Below are positions 42,832 through 55,780 of a stretch of DNA of 64,000 nt, piece by piece (the stretch's first letter is position 1; each line of letters opens with the position of its first letter). The stretch is taken from assembly GCF_030867095.1 (NCBI RefSeq), contig NC_081828.1, forward strand, positions 45,919,434 to 45,983,433, read 5' to 3'. The position numbers were made by a program, and so were the translations under genes. The notes beneath the pieces were generated by a model that saw only the letters and a list, made by a program, of their open reading frames with translations, was not told the origin of the DNA and searched no databases. This DNA comes from Alligator mississippiensis (Eukaryota; Chordata; Crocodylia; Alligatoridae).

Positions 42832-43745
42832 CTCCAATGAAACTATACTGGTGTCATCTAAAACCCCCAGCTTGAACACCTTGTGCACATCATTAATGAG
42901 TCATTATTAATGACTCCTCCTGGAAACCTGCAAGGGATGTCATTATTAATGACTCCTCCTCAAACCCTCCTGGAAAAGAATGACATACTCAATCTAGCCT
43001 TGAAGGATAAACATGTCCTGGGTTACACATAGCCCCTAACAATAAACAGCATGTCTCTCCAGCTTATCTAACTCCTATTCTCACTGAGGCACGAGGCCTT
43101 GCAATGCCCCCAGATGCCAGATGAGCCCCTCATCAACTCAGACCACATCATTAGTGGACCAAATAACATGGATTATAATGCCTGAGGTTCATTCATTTGC
43201 TCCTCTACCGATGTCATATATGGCATCATATGTTCATAGCACCACTCTGCTTTCTACAGCAGACAAAGCAATCCCTACATGACAGAATGAGTGGACACCA
43301 AGCTGACATCAAGTCCAAAATGCACAAAATCTGTGGCAACACGCTTTATACTTCCTGGACTTTCCATCACTGACCTCAGAATAGCTGTTCTTAAACAATG
43401 GAATTTTAAAAATTGACTTGAATGCAAAATTGCAGAACACAAAATCATAAATAGACTGGATTGGTTTAAGTATGGTCTAAACAGGAACTACAGATCCTTA
43501 TCCCTTTACCTGGATTACATTCTATAGTTTTGCTGTAGGTTTGCTACTTTATTGTTCTCTTCAACCCCCTGTGCCTCTCTCCACACTGTCATGTCTCACC
43601 CCTTCCACCCCTATCTTTTGGATTTAAATCACTATTTGTTTTTGATAGCCTACTCTATGGATGTCCTTTCACAGCATCTGATGAAAGCAGCTGTGGCTCA
43701 TGAAAGCTTATGCATCTCTAATTCAGTTAGTCTTTAAGGTGCATC
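42832..43745 (+). mobile_element. Penelope-like element relic (RT end, GIY-YIG region, 3' tail)
   Basis: Begins in the RT thumb (PSLNTLCTSLM matches SPQIEHL..II). A GIY-YIG-like segment follows: STDVIYGIIC, then TKQSLHDRMSGHQADIKS at about 43260-43320. It ends with the typical tail CTGTGGCTCATGAAAGCTTA...TTAGTCTTTAAGGTGC. A 22-base word is repeated at 42900 and 42939. The element is decayed, with no usable frame. Confidence 0.68.
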
Positions 43746-44079
43746 TCTACCTTCCCTTCTATCTAGTTTACACTCTCTGAGGATATAGTCAGGCCAAAGA
43801 GAGCAGAGGTCATAAAGGCAATTGTTGTCTTTTGAGTGCTATGCTATACAGTATTCTTAACATTCTTTTAACACACTTTTTGAGCAAAAAGTTGGCTATG
43901 AATGTTTCTGGGAGACAGTGGCTTTCGTGGAGGTCATTACCATATTACTGTTGTGATTCAAAACAGCCCTGCCCATCACAGAAATGTTGAGGATTCATGT
44001 TGTGTAAGTAATTATTATCATTATTCATTTATCTGCTTTATAGTAGTACTTACAGGCCAGAAACCCATTTTACAGACAT

Positions 44080-44118
44080 CAAGAACTGCTCCCTGCCTCA
44101 AAGTGCTTACAACCTAAG
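44080..44118 (-). mobile_element. L2/CORE-type tail fragment
   Basis: CTGCTCCCTGCCTCAAAGTG followed by CTTACAACCTAAG is the complement of the TAAGCTCCTTGGGGCAGGGA-type tail. Confidence 0.4.
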
Positions 44119-44548
44119 TTTTGCCACTTTGCTCCATTCACATTGATGATACATCAAACCACTGAATAATATATGAAGTGGGTGATATAACAGAACCAGG
44201 GATTTCAAATCTATTCTTACTATTACTGCTGAAGATTAGAAGTGAATGTGAATTGAGAAGGAACTGCTGCTGGTGACTATTATTTCCTTGTAGAGACAGA
44301 AGGTGCTATGTTCCCTGTATTCTTTGCAGAAACAAAAACTAAACATATCCTGTAAAATGTAACTAAAATATAAAATTTCCATTGCCTGATGGTGCCCCCC
44401 GGGTCCTTGTCTTGACTATTATTACTATCAGTACACCTTGCAGCTTAAAATGGCCTCAAATGGGCACATGTTTCCAATGTTCTAGGCACTGTACAAGCAT
44501 GTAGTAAATGTTTCAAACAACCTACAGTCCAATACTCCATTTGGCAGT

Positions 44549-44603
44549 ATGGAGTCAAGAGCCATTGCTCATGACCATCATGAGCCATCGCTCGTGACTC
44601 CAT
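44549..44603. repeat. Imperfect hairpin, about 25-base arms
   Basis: ATGGAGTCA.GAGCCATTGCTCATGA and its complement with a few mismatches. It directly precedes the zinc-finger-like relic. Confidence 0.7.
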
Positions 44604-44641
44604 CCTGGAGGTCATCGGTCCATAGCAGAGCACTGGCCTTC

Positions 44642-44800
44642 AAGCAGCAGCACATGCCAGAGGCAGTGAGGAAGCATGTGGCCAAGAAAATGAGGACCTC
44701 TCATGTCCAGACCTTGTTGCTCTCCTGCCCCTGCTGCAGCAGGTTTTTCAGGGCAAAGATTTGGCTTATAAGTCACCTGCGTACCCATGCGACCTAACCT
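44642..44800 (+). pseudogene. Relic with a single C2H2 finger, probably the C-terminus of a LINE ORF
   Basis: The frame reads EAVRKHVAKKMRTSHVQ..., then CPCCSRFFRAKIWLISHLRTH and a stop. The spacing CX2CX12HX3H fits C2H2. A lone terminal finger of the form C..C.R.FRARIGLISHLRTH occurs, as I recall, at the C-terminus of some non-LTR retrotransposon proteins. No upstream RT was found, so the origin is uncertain. Confidence 0.4.
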
Positions 44801-44806
44801 CCACCC

Positions 44807-44912
44807 CACTCCTCTCTCTTCTTTCTCCTTTTTCCTCTCTTTCTCCCATTCTCTTTTCTCCCTCCCTTTTTCTTTCCCACTTCCTTTCTCTCTTCCCCTC
44901 CTCCCCCCACCA
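44807..44912. repeat. Polypyrimidine tract (CT-rich)
   Basis: About 105 bases almost without purines, mostly TCTTTC/CCTTTC words. Confidence 0.85.
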
Positions 44913-46411
44913 GCTGCGGTCATCTTTGCTTGCAAAGGATGAAAAACACAGTCCAATATGAGATTCTGCATGCATTTAAATGGGTAAACAAAGCAGGAGC
45001 TCTTTTCATCTTCCTTCTCCCTCTTCTTTTTAAGACAACGTGGTCCCGGAACACAAGGTGTATGACAGATGAAGCTGGTGAAAAAACTGGAGGAGGCTCT
45101 TGCTAAACTACTGACAGCTGAGAATTACAGGTTTAAATGAAGATATTAGATATATCTTGAGGTGTCATGGACATTTTTCATGCAGTACCTCTGGGCTGGG
45201 TACCAATGAATTTAAACACAACTCAGCAACTGGTGTTACTCTCACAATATTAAATACCTACCTATTTACATGGGGCTGCAGTGCTGGGTCTCCTTCTTCT
45301 GGAGCACAATAGTGCCCCCATGTGCCCACAGTAAGTAAAAATAATGAATGAAGATGAAAAGCGTGAGGCGTAACCTCTTTTTTCACTCAGGCCATAAAGA
45401 GTTAATTTCCATATCACCCTCTCCTCCCCACCCCCATTCCCCATATGTTACTGTGCTCTGTATCCAGCATGCCTGGTAGGTGATGTGATTTCCAGAAGGA
45501 GAGGCAATCAGAATTATTTTAGCAGTCTCCTTATTTTAAAATAAGCTCTGTGTGAATTCTTATCCTACCATCCCCATTCCCAAAACCAGGGGTAGGCCTA
45601 GTTGAGCCCCAAGGGGAGTTTTCTATAGAAAAGTTGCACTTTTTATTTTTTTTAAATGGAAAGAATTGTTTTAGCAATCTAAAAAATGTTGGCTGAACAC
45701 TACCAGAAACCAAAATTATTTTAGTTTTCTGCCAAAATTTTTCAGGTTTTAGACAAAATACCTTTTTTTTTTTGAGTGAAGAAGACACTTTCTCTGAAAA
45801 TGTTCTATTTTTTATCCTAGTTTTGTGATTTCCATGGGACAACACTGAATTAGAGGAGCTGTGGTGTTGACCTGATACCGGACTGCATAGGCACAAGGAA
45901 GCAGCAAGGGGAGGTGGGGAAGTTCCCTGTCTTTTTGAGTGCTGTGTTGTTTACCTTTTTTTAGCATACCGCTTTTAGCTGGAAGATGACTGTGAATGTT
46001 TTTGATAAGCTTGAGGCTTTTTACAGGATTTTTCACTGCAAGAAAATTGTTGGAAAATTCTCCAGACAGCCTTCATCAACAATACAGGGGTACTGATTCT
46101 AGAGAGTACAAGATTTACATAAACCTGGGTAAAATGGAGCCGTCGCCTTTTGGAATGGTTTGACTCATGAGATAGTGGTATATTTTGAATAATATTGGTA
46201 TATGTTTGCATCTAATTTTTTAGCTAAGAAAAATAAATGTGGCTATATGACAGGGTCATTGCTCTTGCTGGTCACCAGAGCTCTACTGACTGGACATCCC
46301 TTGCAGCTTGCATTTCTGTGGGGAAGTGGATTATTATAGGAGTTTGGTCATGGGATTACTTGAGTAGGATTTTTAAAAGTACCTCAAGTACTGAGGAACC
46401 TCACAAGGACT
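44913..46411. other. Anonymous AT-rich intergenic sequence
   Basis: No gene was recognised. The 121-residue minus frame at 45531-45896 is Lys/Phe-rich and compositional. Confidence 0.4.
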
Positions 46412-47058
46412 TGTGCCCTTGCTGTGAAGAAGGCTAACAGCATACTGGGCTGCATTAGTAGGAGTATTGCAAGCAGATTGATGGAAATGATTTTTCCCTT
46501 CTATTCAGCCCTGGTGAGGCCATATCTGGAGTCCTGTGTCCAGTTTTGGGCCCTCTACTACAGAAAGGATGTGGACAAATTGGAGACAGTCCACTGGAGG
46601 GAAACAAAAAAGTTTAGGGGGCTGGGACACATGACTTATGGATAGTGGGCTGGGAAACATGAATTGAGAGGCTAAGGAAACTGGGCTTATTTAGTCTGGA
46701 GAAGAGAGGACTGAGAGGGGATTTAATAACAGGCTTCAACTACCTGAAGTGGTGTTCCTAAAGAGGATGGAGCTAGACTGTTCTCAGTGGGGGCGGATGA
46801 CAGAACAAGGTGCAACGGTCTCAAGTTGCAGCAAGGGAAATTTAGGTTAGATAGCAGGAAAAACTTTCTTACAAGGAGGATAGTAAAGCACTGGAACAGG
46901 TTATCCAGAGAGGTGGTGGAATCTCAGTCCTTGGACATTTTTAAGACCTGTCTAGACAAAGCCTTGGCTGAGATGACATAGCTGGGAATGGTCCTGCTTT
47001 GAGCAGGGGTTGGACTAGATGACCTCCTGAGGTCCCTTCCAATCCTAATTTTTTATGA
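46412..47058 (+). mobile_element. CR1 LINE 3' fragment (older subfamily)
   Basis: AVKKANSILGCISRSIASRL, then FPFYSALVRPYLESCVQFWA and the C-terminal [28 protein letters not shown]. The 3' UTR TTGGACTAGATGACCTCCTG ends ...AATTTTTTATGA. The frame is broken in the middle (46645-46787). It is more diverged than the other plus-strand copies. Confidence 0.9.
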
Positions 47059-48265
47059 ACTCTGTTGGTCCTATTTTTCCTCTGATTGCTCTATGTCTGG
47101 GGTTGAAGCTCACTAATTACATTTATGCCAGGGAAATAAGCAAAGCTACTTCTAGATAGTAAGTTCCTTCTAGTGGAAACTGTCTGTTACAGTGTGCTTG
47201 TCCAATGAGGCCTTGATATTGGTAGGAGCTACCATAATATAAATAGCAATACTTGGGGAAGATATGTTTGTGCCTTAACTGTAAGTATTTTGCTTGGTCT
47301 GGTTGGTGATTTTTAGGTCTCGGTGGTTTAGGGGGTGGTTCCATCTGAAGTCACTGTATTGCTCTTGATAAAAAGCATGATGGCTCTGCCAGCAACATCT
47401 GGTTTTCATTGAGTCCTAGTGAGAGTCCCTCACTCACTCTGCCTCCACTCTTCCTCCCCTGTATGTGGCAATTTAATTAATGGAGTCTGAGAAGGTTTTC
47501 AGGTCCAGCATGAAAAGTCTCTTTTCACTGTGATATATGACTCCACATAAAATATAGGTTGGGCCTTTGAAGCACTTCTCTTCAAAAAGGGGAAATTAGC
47601 AACTAGCAGTCTAACTATCATGGTTTGTACACCTTACCCCAAACAGAGACGTATTGACAGATATGGTTCCACATATGCAGAAAAGAGGGTTTGGAGTAAA
47701 ATCTGCCCTTACTGTATGTTTTCTATAGGCCCTGCTTTGACAAAACACTTAAGGATTTGCTTAACTTTAAAGCATGTACTTAAGTCCCACTAAGGTCAAC
47801 ATGTGGGGGTTGTCAAAGCTCCTCAGTCATTGAGCCTAGTGTTCCTAACTCCTCAGAAGCTTTTGAAAATTCTGCCCAATGCTTTGCTGAACTAAGCCAT
47901 ATAGAATAACTGCCAAGTTTTTACTGTGGATTTTTCATTTCCGAATATGGACTTAGGTAAGAATTCTAGTGAATAATGTCTTTCTATGTATATCAAATGT
48001 GCCTGTCACCATAATAATCCAAACTGTTCTATTTATGTTGCCTTCTCTTAGCTGATAGCATCGTAGGGTCCTTCTGTAGGTGATACTTAAAAGAAATTCT
48101 ATTTTAGCTCAAGTGGCACAGAGGCATATGCTGCTTGCACCATATCTCTAGATAAAGATTCCAACTCCAACTCTGCAAGTGTGTGTGTACATATTTTATT
48201 ACACCTTCCTATTTAAGAGTGTGAGCATGGGTCTTTTATTGGAAAGGAAGTTTTTAAACTGACTT
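47059..48265. other. Anonymous intergenic sequence between CR1 copies
   Basis: Nothing recognised. Confidence 0.4.
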
Positions 48266-48267
48266 GC

Positions 48268-49440
48268 TTATTGAGGATGGATGTAGTCTTTCTGGACTTC
48301 AGCAAGGCCTTTGACACTGTCTCCCACCCCATCCTCATTAAAAAACTAGGTGACTGTGGCATCGATGCCTACACGGTCAAATGGATTGCTAATTGGCTGA
48401 AGGGTCGTATTCAGAGGGTGGTGGTGGATGGGTCATATTCGACCTGGGGGGAAGTGGGCAGCGGAGTCCCCCAGGGCTCGGTCCTTGGGCCCGCACTGTT
48501 CAATTTCTTTATCAGCGATTTGGACGACGGGGTGAAAAGCAACCTGTTCAAATTTGCTGATGATACCAAAATTTGGGGTGAGGTGGGCACGCTAGTAGGG
48601 AGGGAAAGACTGCAGCAAGACCTGGATAGGTTGCAAGGGTGGGCTAACAAAAACAGGATGCATTTCAATTCGGATAAGTGCAGGGTGCTGCACTTGGGCA
48701 GTAGTAACCAGCAGCACGCTTATAAGATGGGAAACTCCCTTCTTGAGAGCATGGAGGCAGAAAGGGATCTTGGAGTCATCATTGACTCCAAGATGAACAT
48801 GGGCTGACAATGCAAGGTCACGGTCGGCAGGGCTAACCGGACCTTATCGTGCATCCACAGGTGCATCTCGAGTAGGGCCAAGGAAGTGATCCTCCCCCTC
48901 TACACGACACTGGTCAGGCCACAGCTGGAGTACTGTGTCCAGTTCTGGGCACCCCACTTCAAGAGGGATGTGGACAACATTGAGAGGGTCCAGAGGAGGG
49001 CCACCCGCATGATCCAGGGACAGCAGGGCAGACCCTACAATGAGAGACTACGGGACTGAACCTGTTCAGCCTTCACAAAAGAAGGCTGAGGGGGGACCTT
49101 GTGACCATCTATAAACTCACTAGGGGGGACCAGAAGGGTTTGGGGGAGACCTTGTTTCCCCTAGCGCCCCCTGGGACAACAAGGAATAACGACCACGAGT
49201 TGTTGGAGAGTAGGTTTAGATTAGACATCCGTAAGAACTACTTCACAGTCAGGGCGGCTAGGATCTGGAACCAACTTCCAAAGGAAGTGGTGCTGGCTCC
49301 TACCCTGGGGGTCTTTAAGAAGCGGCTCAATGCCTACCTGGCTGGGGTCACTTGAGCCCAGTTTCCCTCCTGCCCAGGCAGGGGGTCGGACTTGAAGATC
49401 TACAAGGTCCCTTCCGACCCTACTTCTATGATTCTATGAG
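48268..49440 (+). mobile_element. CR1 LINE, 3' half of ORF2
   Basis: Truncated at the RT palm: [42 protein letters not shown], then LEYCVQFWAPHFKRDVDNIE and the C-terminus to NAYLAGVT. There is one TGA where CGA is expected (after KMNMG, about 48805-48807) and a 1-base loss near 49058. The 3' end is TCTATGATTCTATGAG. The copy is recent, since most of the sequence reads in frame. Confidence 0.93.
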
Positions 49441-51850
49441 GGCCATATATATGAAGTAAGCTGCCAGAAATTATCTGAGTAATGGGTTGGGGGGCCAGAG
49501 TAAAGATGGTGTTGCTTGGTTAGGGAATGGCATGAAAAATTACAGAAGCACATGGGAGAGAATCAGATGAATGGGGCATCACAGCTAACACCATGGCACA
49601 ACAAAGTATGTAGGGCATTGATATAATGGGAAACTAATTTGTGTATGTAGGGTAGGGTAGAGACAGAGTTGAGTAGTGTTTGAAGGCAAAGAGAAAAAAA
49701 ACAAGTCTGACAAGATAAAGAAGGGGGAGCAGTGGGTGGATCTAAAGAGAGTGTGCTCAAGTCTGTGGGCTGGAAAAATCATTTAGGGCAGCTGCATTTG
49801 GTATGGACTGGAGGTAGAGGTTATGGTTATCAAATAGGTCAAGCTGTATCAACTCATGTTTTCAGTCCTAGAAATTTTTGGGGTGGCTTTTGGTGCTGGA
49901 TCAGATGGTAGTCATCACAGCTGCAGTTTCCATGGTGTTATAGGATGCATAGTACTGCCATGTATACTCTAAGGACAGTAGGGAATGCCTTTTTATTATG
50001 GACATTTAAAACTGTTCCTGGCAGTTGTCTTCTTTTTTCCGGTCAAATCTCAATGAGTCAACCCAAGATGCTTTTCCCGTCTTTAACTGCTATGGTTACA
50101 TGAAAGTAGGAAGAATTAGGGCTTGGCAATACACAGCCCATTTATACCAGTGTAGTTTGCCTTTATAACTTCTAAACAAGAAGTGGACATATGACATACA
50201 CCCTATTAGAATGTCACTTACTTTAAGGCAGCATAGAGTTAATTTAGGGAAAATCATGGTAAAATAACACTGGTATAAATTACATCATTGTGTCCTGTGC
50301 CCACTTCCATTCCTTGGTGGCCATTTGGTGTAGGCAAAGAGGATATTAACCATTCTGTCCTGACCTAGCAATGGGCACAGTAAGAGTGCCTACTGCAAGC
50401 CGCTGTCCTCAAAGAGCTGGTCATCTGTCCACTCCAAACACTCAAGTAATTTACAATGGTGCACAAGATACATGTAAATTATGCTGGTGTAAATATATAT
50501 GCCCATGCCCTCCATTTTCTGGAAGTGGGGAGACACTATGAGAAGCATGGGGTCACAACTGGAGAAAGGATCAGAAATTATTACGCTAATAGCTTACACA
50601 CTTTACAGATGAACTGGTACTGCATACATTTTACTGTATCCAAGGTTGGACAGTCTTCATTGCTACATTTTCCTATGTATTGTGGAGGATTTAGTTACCT
50701 TAGGAACTTTGTGGTTACATCCTGTACATGTCTTGGATCCTTAAATCAGTGTTTGGGAAATTTAAGTACTGGCTATCCAGGGGTAAGAATACCAGATAAG
50801 AAGACCTGTTTATGAACAGTGTAACTCATGGGAACATGTATTCTAAGGAATCCACATACCTCTTCTTGTGAAATATAGTTCCAGAGGACTGACACAGTAT
50901 CTGGAAAACACCTTGGTTCAAAATTTTAGTAGAATATAACAGGTAAAATACTAGAAACCATTTGTTTTGCGTGAATGCATTCCATCCCTGCCCCAAGACT
51001 AAAACTGTTAAAATACAGAACCTGTTCAAGTTGTCCTCTGGAACTATAAAATAATCAAGACATGAAAAGTTTGAGATGGTTAAAGTTTTCTTCCAGAGGC
51101 TGGAGATTAGAAGTCTAGGCAAGTAACAAATAAAAAAAAGAAAAAAGAAAAAAGGGGAGAGAAAGAAAACAGAAGAAGAACTTAAGTGACCTGACATGGG
51201 AAATTTAAATCTTATTTTTAAAGAGTTAGGTTGTAGTAAGCCTTGAAAAATTAAATCCCCAGATGTCTCCAGAGGACTATATCTCACTAAGAAGGTTTCA
51301 TGTAAGTTTATCATGTATCCAACACCTAGACATTGGACCACGGGGACCACTAAGATAATATTTCCTCTGGATTAGCAGGAAAGCTAGCAAGTGACATTTG
51401 TATGAGACAAACTTTAACTTAAGGGGTTTTCCTATTATTAAATGATAATATTAAAGAGGTGCTTACTGAAAAGGAGATCTGTTAAGGTTTGTAAACCGAA
51501 GACATCATTATTCATAAAATAATACTTCTCTCTCTTCAAGCAACTTGGTAATTAATTAATCATTTGGTTCATTTGGTAATAACACCAATTCAACTGTAAT
51601 GCTTTTTAAGACTCTTGTCTCCTTTTGACACTGACTAGTCCCCAAATCGTTTTATGAGAAATGCTTTTCCTTCTTTAATGCCTCATTCTATCATTTCTTT
51701 AATGAACACTGTTTTTAATGTTCAGCATAGTTGTCTGGCCTAGAGGGGGGTGTGCTGACTCCAAGGCCTTAGATTTGCAAGTTCAAGCCTGGGTGTGTGC
51801 CCAGGCTCTCAGCTGGACCTGTGGGTCCAGGAATTTTACTCATCTGATTG
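49441..51850. other. Anonymous intergenic sequence
   Basis: No gene is seen. The 174-residue minus frame at 50826-51350 is rich in F/L/S, has no domain resemblance and runs through an A-rich tract. Confidence 0.4.
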
Positions 51851-51854
51851 GAGG

Positions 51855-52293
51855 CCTTCAGGGAAGGCCCTACAAGGAAAAGCTAAGGGATCTTAGCCTC
51901 TTCAGCCTCTCCAAGAAAAGGCTGAGAGGGGACCTTATAGTGGCGTCCAAATTCATAAGGGGAGAGCAATATGAAGTAGGCAATGATCTGTTTGCCAGGA
52001 CACCCCCTGGAACAACAAGGAACAATGGCCACAAGCTATTGGAGAGTAGGTTTAGGCTGGACATTAGAAAAAAGTTCTTCATGGTCAGGGTTGCCAGGAT
52101 CTGGAATGGGCTTCCAAGGGAGGTGGTGCTTGCCCCATCCTTGGGGGTCTTCAAGAGGAGACTGGACAAGCACCTGGCTGGGATCACATGATCCCAGGTT
52201 TGGTGACTCTTTTCTTGCCTGCCAGGGGCAGGGGGTCAGACTAGATGGCCCACTGAGGTCCCTTCCGACCCTAGAATCTATGAATCTATGAAA
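51855..52293 (+). mobile_element. CR1 LINE 3' end, C-terminal frame open
   Basis: LQGRPYKEKLRDLSLFSLSK through ESRFRLDIRKKFFMVRVARI to LDKHLAGIT and a stop at about 52191 without a break, then the 3' UTR ending GAATCTATGAATCTATGA. Very short, 5' truncated. Confidence 0.92.
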
Positions 52294-54409
52294 AACTTCA
52301 GAGATTTTGGACACTGGCAATGAGACAGCATAATATGTATGAGAAAAATTAAGGAAAAGATGTGGAAGGAAACATTCCTAGATTGGTTATTTTAGAAGGT
52401 GCCTAACAATTTTACAGAGCTTTACAATCCCAAGGAAAACATGGAACACAATCATTAGCTCACCTCTTGTGTCTCTCATATGCCCTTGAGACTCTTGGGA
52501 AACCCTATATATCACATGCTTTGCAATACTTAGGATGAGCTGGGTAATCCAAGGAGAGTATTCCTGTGTTGTCTCTTAAACTTGAGACCCAAAGATGCAT
52601 CATGCTAGTAAATCAAACACTAGTTTTCTTGTGTGTGTGCACATATGAGCATGCATAAGTGTGTTTCACTATGAATGAGTGTAAGTATCTATATAGTATG
52701 CTTCTGTATGTGAAGATACTGAAATAGGGATGCCTACAGAGTGAAATGAAGATGTGATTGCAGCATATGTTAACATACCCATGCACGCTTCATTTAGCTA
52801 CCAGTGGTAACAATAGCAGTCAAAACATGACAAATCCAGGACTAGTACATGTTATCACACTCAGGGCCGCCAGAGAGTTTGAATTCTGATTGCTAGCACA
52901 CCCTAAAATACATGCCATATGTTCTCATGAAACAGAAATAGCAGATTGATCTGGCATGGGTACACTGGCATATGCTACAATCATACCTTCATTTTGCTCA
53001 GTAGATAGACCAAACAGTTGTGCATGTAACTGATTTTCCTTCCAATACACAGTAAGCTAGTGTGTGCATATGTGTAGCCAATCCATGTGTTATTTTGTGC
53101 CTATGTAGACATATGACTTAAAGAAGGACTATCAAACAAGAAGCATATGTAGCAATTCAAATAAAATAGGAAAGGCCAAAAGAGGGAAATTACCCAAACA
53201 ACCTGCAGCCAGTAACTAAATTAATCTAAAGCTGGGGGATCATTTCTCCAACATTCAGCTCAATTTCCACTATCATAAACCAGAAGGTCATGGTATATGG
53301 TCACTGTAAGAGCTGAACTTTTGGGTTCTGGCATTCTCTTATGCTGATGTATTTAAGATGCAAGACCAGGTCCTCCTCTCCCCAATGCTAGTATATCTTC
53401 ATTGCCAAGACCTGGTTCACTGATGTGTCAGCATGAAGGGAGTTAGGTGCTAGGTTCAAGAAAAGCATGTCGAATGTGTCAGATATCTGTATCTTCTTCC
53501 TTGTTGTTACCTTTACCACCATCAAGTATATCCTCAACCCCCTCTTTCTCCTTACTATCACTCTTTCATACTTACCATCATCACATTCAGCTTTGGCAGT
53601 AACTTTTCTGTCACGTCATTACTTTGCCTTAGGAGCAGTATTGTCATTATCACCATCTCATGTTTCCTCTTCATCCTAAATACATTCCGCATCCTTACTA
53701 GTACCAAACTAAGTCACTGGCACCCTGTTTATCCTCATTACCATCTTTGCCATATGATGCCCAGTGGCCACACTTATTCCTACTACCGGCATCAGATATA
53801 CTTATCTACTCTTGCAGCTTTGTTTCCTATGTAAGGGTTATATCCGTTTGTTACATTGCTAATAGAAGTTAGAGAATGACATCCTCACACTGCTAGCTAA
53901 AAAACTCCAATAAACCACAACCAGCTCCAAAAAACCCACAAGTAAATCTTGATCCCAAACTATACAAGTAAATCAATAACATTAACTCCAACCCCCTCAA
54001 ATCCCACCCTAAGCAGGGTTTTTAGCTCAGAAAGGAAAAAAATGTCAGACTACATGAAATTCAAACTTTGCTATAAATTTCTGGTGGGAAGTACTTGCTT
54101 ACTACAGTGAGGGGCAGCAGTATAAAGCAGATGGGGGACTAGAAAGACTGATAGATAGAATAAGATATGGTCCTATAGACATATCATATTGATTTTCCAA
54201 TGTTGGCAGAGTCCCATCCCTAATACAGATGTAAGAAAAGAAAGGAATAACTGAGAGGAATTCCCAGAACTGAATATAGTATAGTTAGGATTGAAACAGA
54301 TTTCAGTTAAATCCCATTTCAGTGAGGACACTCCTGCTGGAAATGACTTCTCATATATCAGGACAACTTAGCACAAGTTTGCTTTCCTAACACAATGATT
54401 GTACAAGCA
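52294..54409. other. Anonymous intergenic sequence
   Basis: Nothing recognised. (TG)-rich words at about 52630-52665. Confidence 0.4.
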
Positions 54410-54411
54410 TA

Positions 54412-54560
54412 GACAAATAGAGCTAGAAGGTCTATAAGTGGTCATCTAGTACAACCCCTGCTCGGGGCAGGAATATCCTCATCTAAGCCATCCTAGAGAA
54501 TTGTTTGTCTAACCTGTTCCTAAAAACTTTAGGAATAACCTTAATGCATGACTACCAGGC
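54412..54560 (-). mobile_element. CR1 3' end fragment
   Basis: TAGAGCTAGAAGGTCTATAA, then TCATCTAGTACAACCCCTGC and GGGGCAGGAATATCCTC form the complement of the CR1 tail (GCAGGGGGTTGGACTAGATGA). Confidence 0.6.
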
Positions 54561-55780
54561 ATAATGCCTGAAACATCACAACACCCTTTAGCCCTGCCAC
54601 AGGTAAAGCAGGGGGGAGAAGGTGCTGTCAGTGTCCTGTCACTTGATGTTCTTTGGGGGGGTGGGGTGAGGGATGGAGAAAAGACAGAATTCAGCAGCTC
54701 CTTGTATAGTGCAGCTTTCCTCAGCCCTTCAGTTGCTTCTGAGATTTGCAGCATCTGTTGTGAGCCTGTGGATTACAGTGATGTCACAGTACAGTCAATT
54801 GTGTGCTGGGCAGGAGCAGTAGTAGCCAAGAGGATTTTGCTTCAAAATGTCTTTCTGGCTAAGGCTGCCTTTGGATTGGGATCAGCAGCATGAGCTAAGG
54901 CAACTGGCATGTGGAAGAATGGCCACACAACTAGCCATAAGGGGCAGAATGCCAGGACAAGAAAAAGGCATCTTGGATCCTCTCTCAAAAATTGTAACCA
55001 GGTAACAATAACAATATGGATGGACAGGATGGGTTTGTATGAAACATCATTCTTGCTGCTTGGAATCCTCTCAAATGTAGGGTATGAAATGCTGCAGAAA
55101 GCAGGTTTCCAAACAGGGTGGAGTGACCATCTGACCCTCCACAGTTACTCTGCGTTATTTGTCCTTCTTGGATGTGCCTCCCTGCCAGGCAGATTCCTGC
55201 TAGCCTCTCTCAGAGCTCCAAGGAGCCACATGATTTATTTTCCTTGGTCCCATATTCTCACTCCCCATCTTTCATATTCAATATTATGCAAACTTTTTTT
55301 GGAATACTTATCCATCATATTTATTTAATGTAAGTTAAGCAACCTGACTTGGTTGGCCCTTGAGGGTGTATTTACTCTGCATAGTTACCCCAGCCTCCTG
55401 AGTTTGAGCCTTAGATTGTTCCTACTCTCCTCATAGAAAGACTTCTGAGGTGGGCACAGAAGTAGGCTTCAAGTCCAGCCTTGCTTACCTGGCTGGTGTG
55501 GGATAGCACCCAGTTCTGCTATCAATTTTCTGTGAAGATGCAGCCTAAATTACTTAAGTGCTTTCCCCCCCAAACTACCCGCAAAGAATAGACAAGATCT
55601 CTCAAAATTGCTTGGGATAAAATCTCAGAAAACCACAGCAGAAAGAGGCAACAGATATAGAGACACAAATGACTAGTCAAGAAGCAATGGGGATACAGTA
55701 ATGTGGAGCTTTGCAACAATTACTCACAACTAGGCTTGAAGACCCAAGTGCAAATCACCTGGATTAACTGTGTACTATTG

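Noticed and set aside
50826-51350. 174-codon minus-strand frame, hydrophobic
   Set aside because: Codon content is AT-driven with an F/L/S run from an A-rich tract; no motif, no splice context and no related copy.
54564-55328. Frames of 109 and 139 codons
   Set aside because: No domain, no repeat family and no splice logic; length is within chance for this composition.
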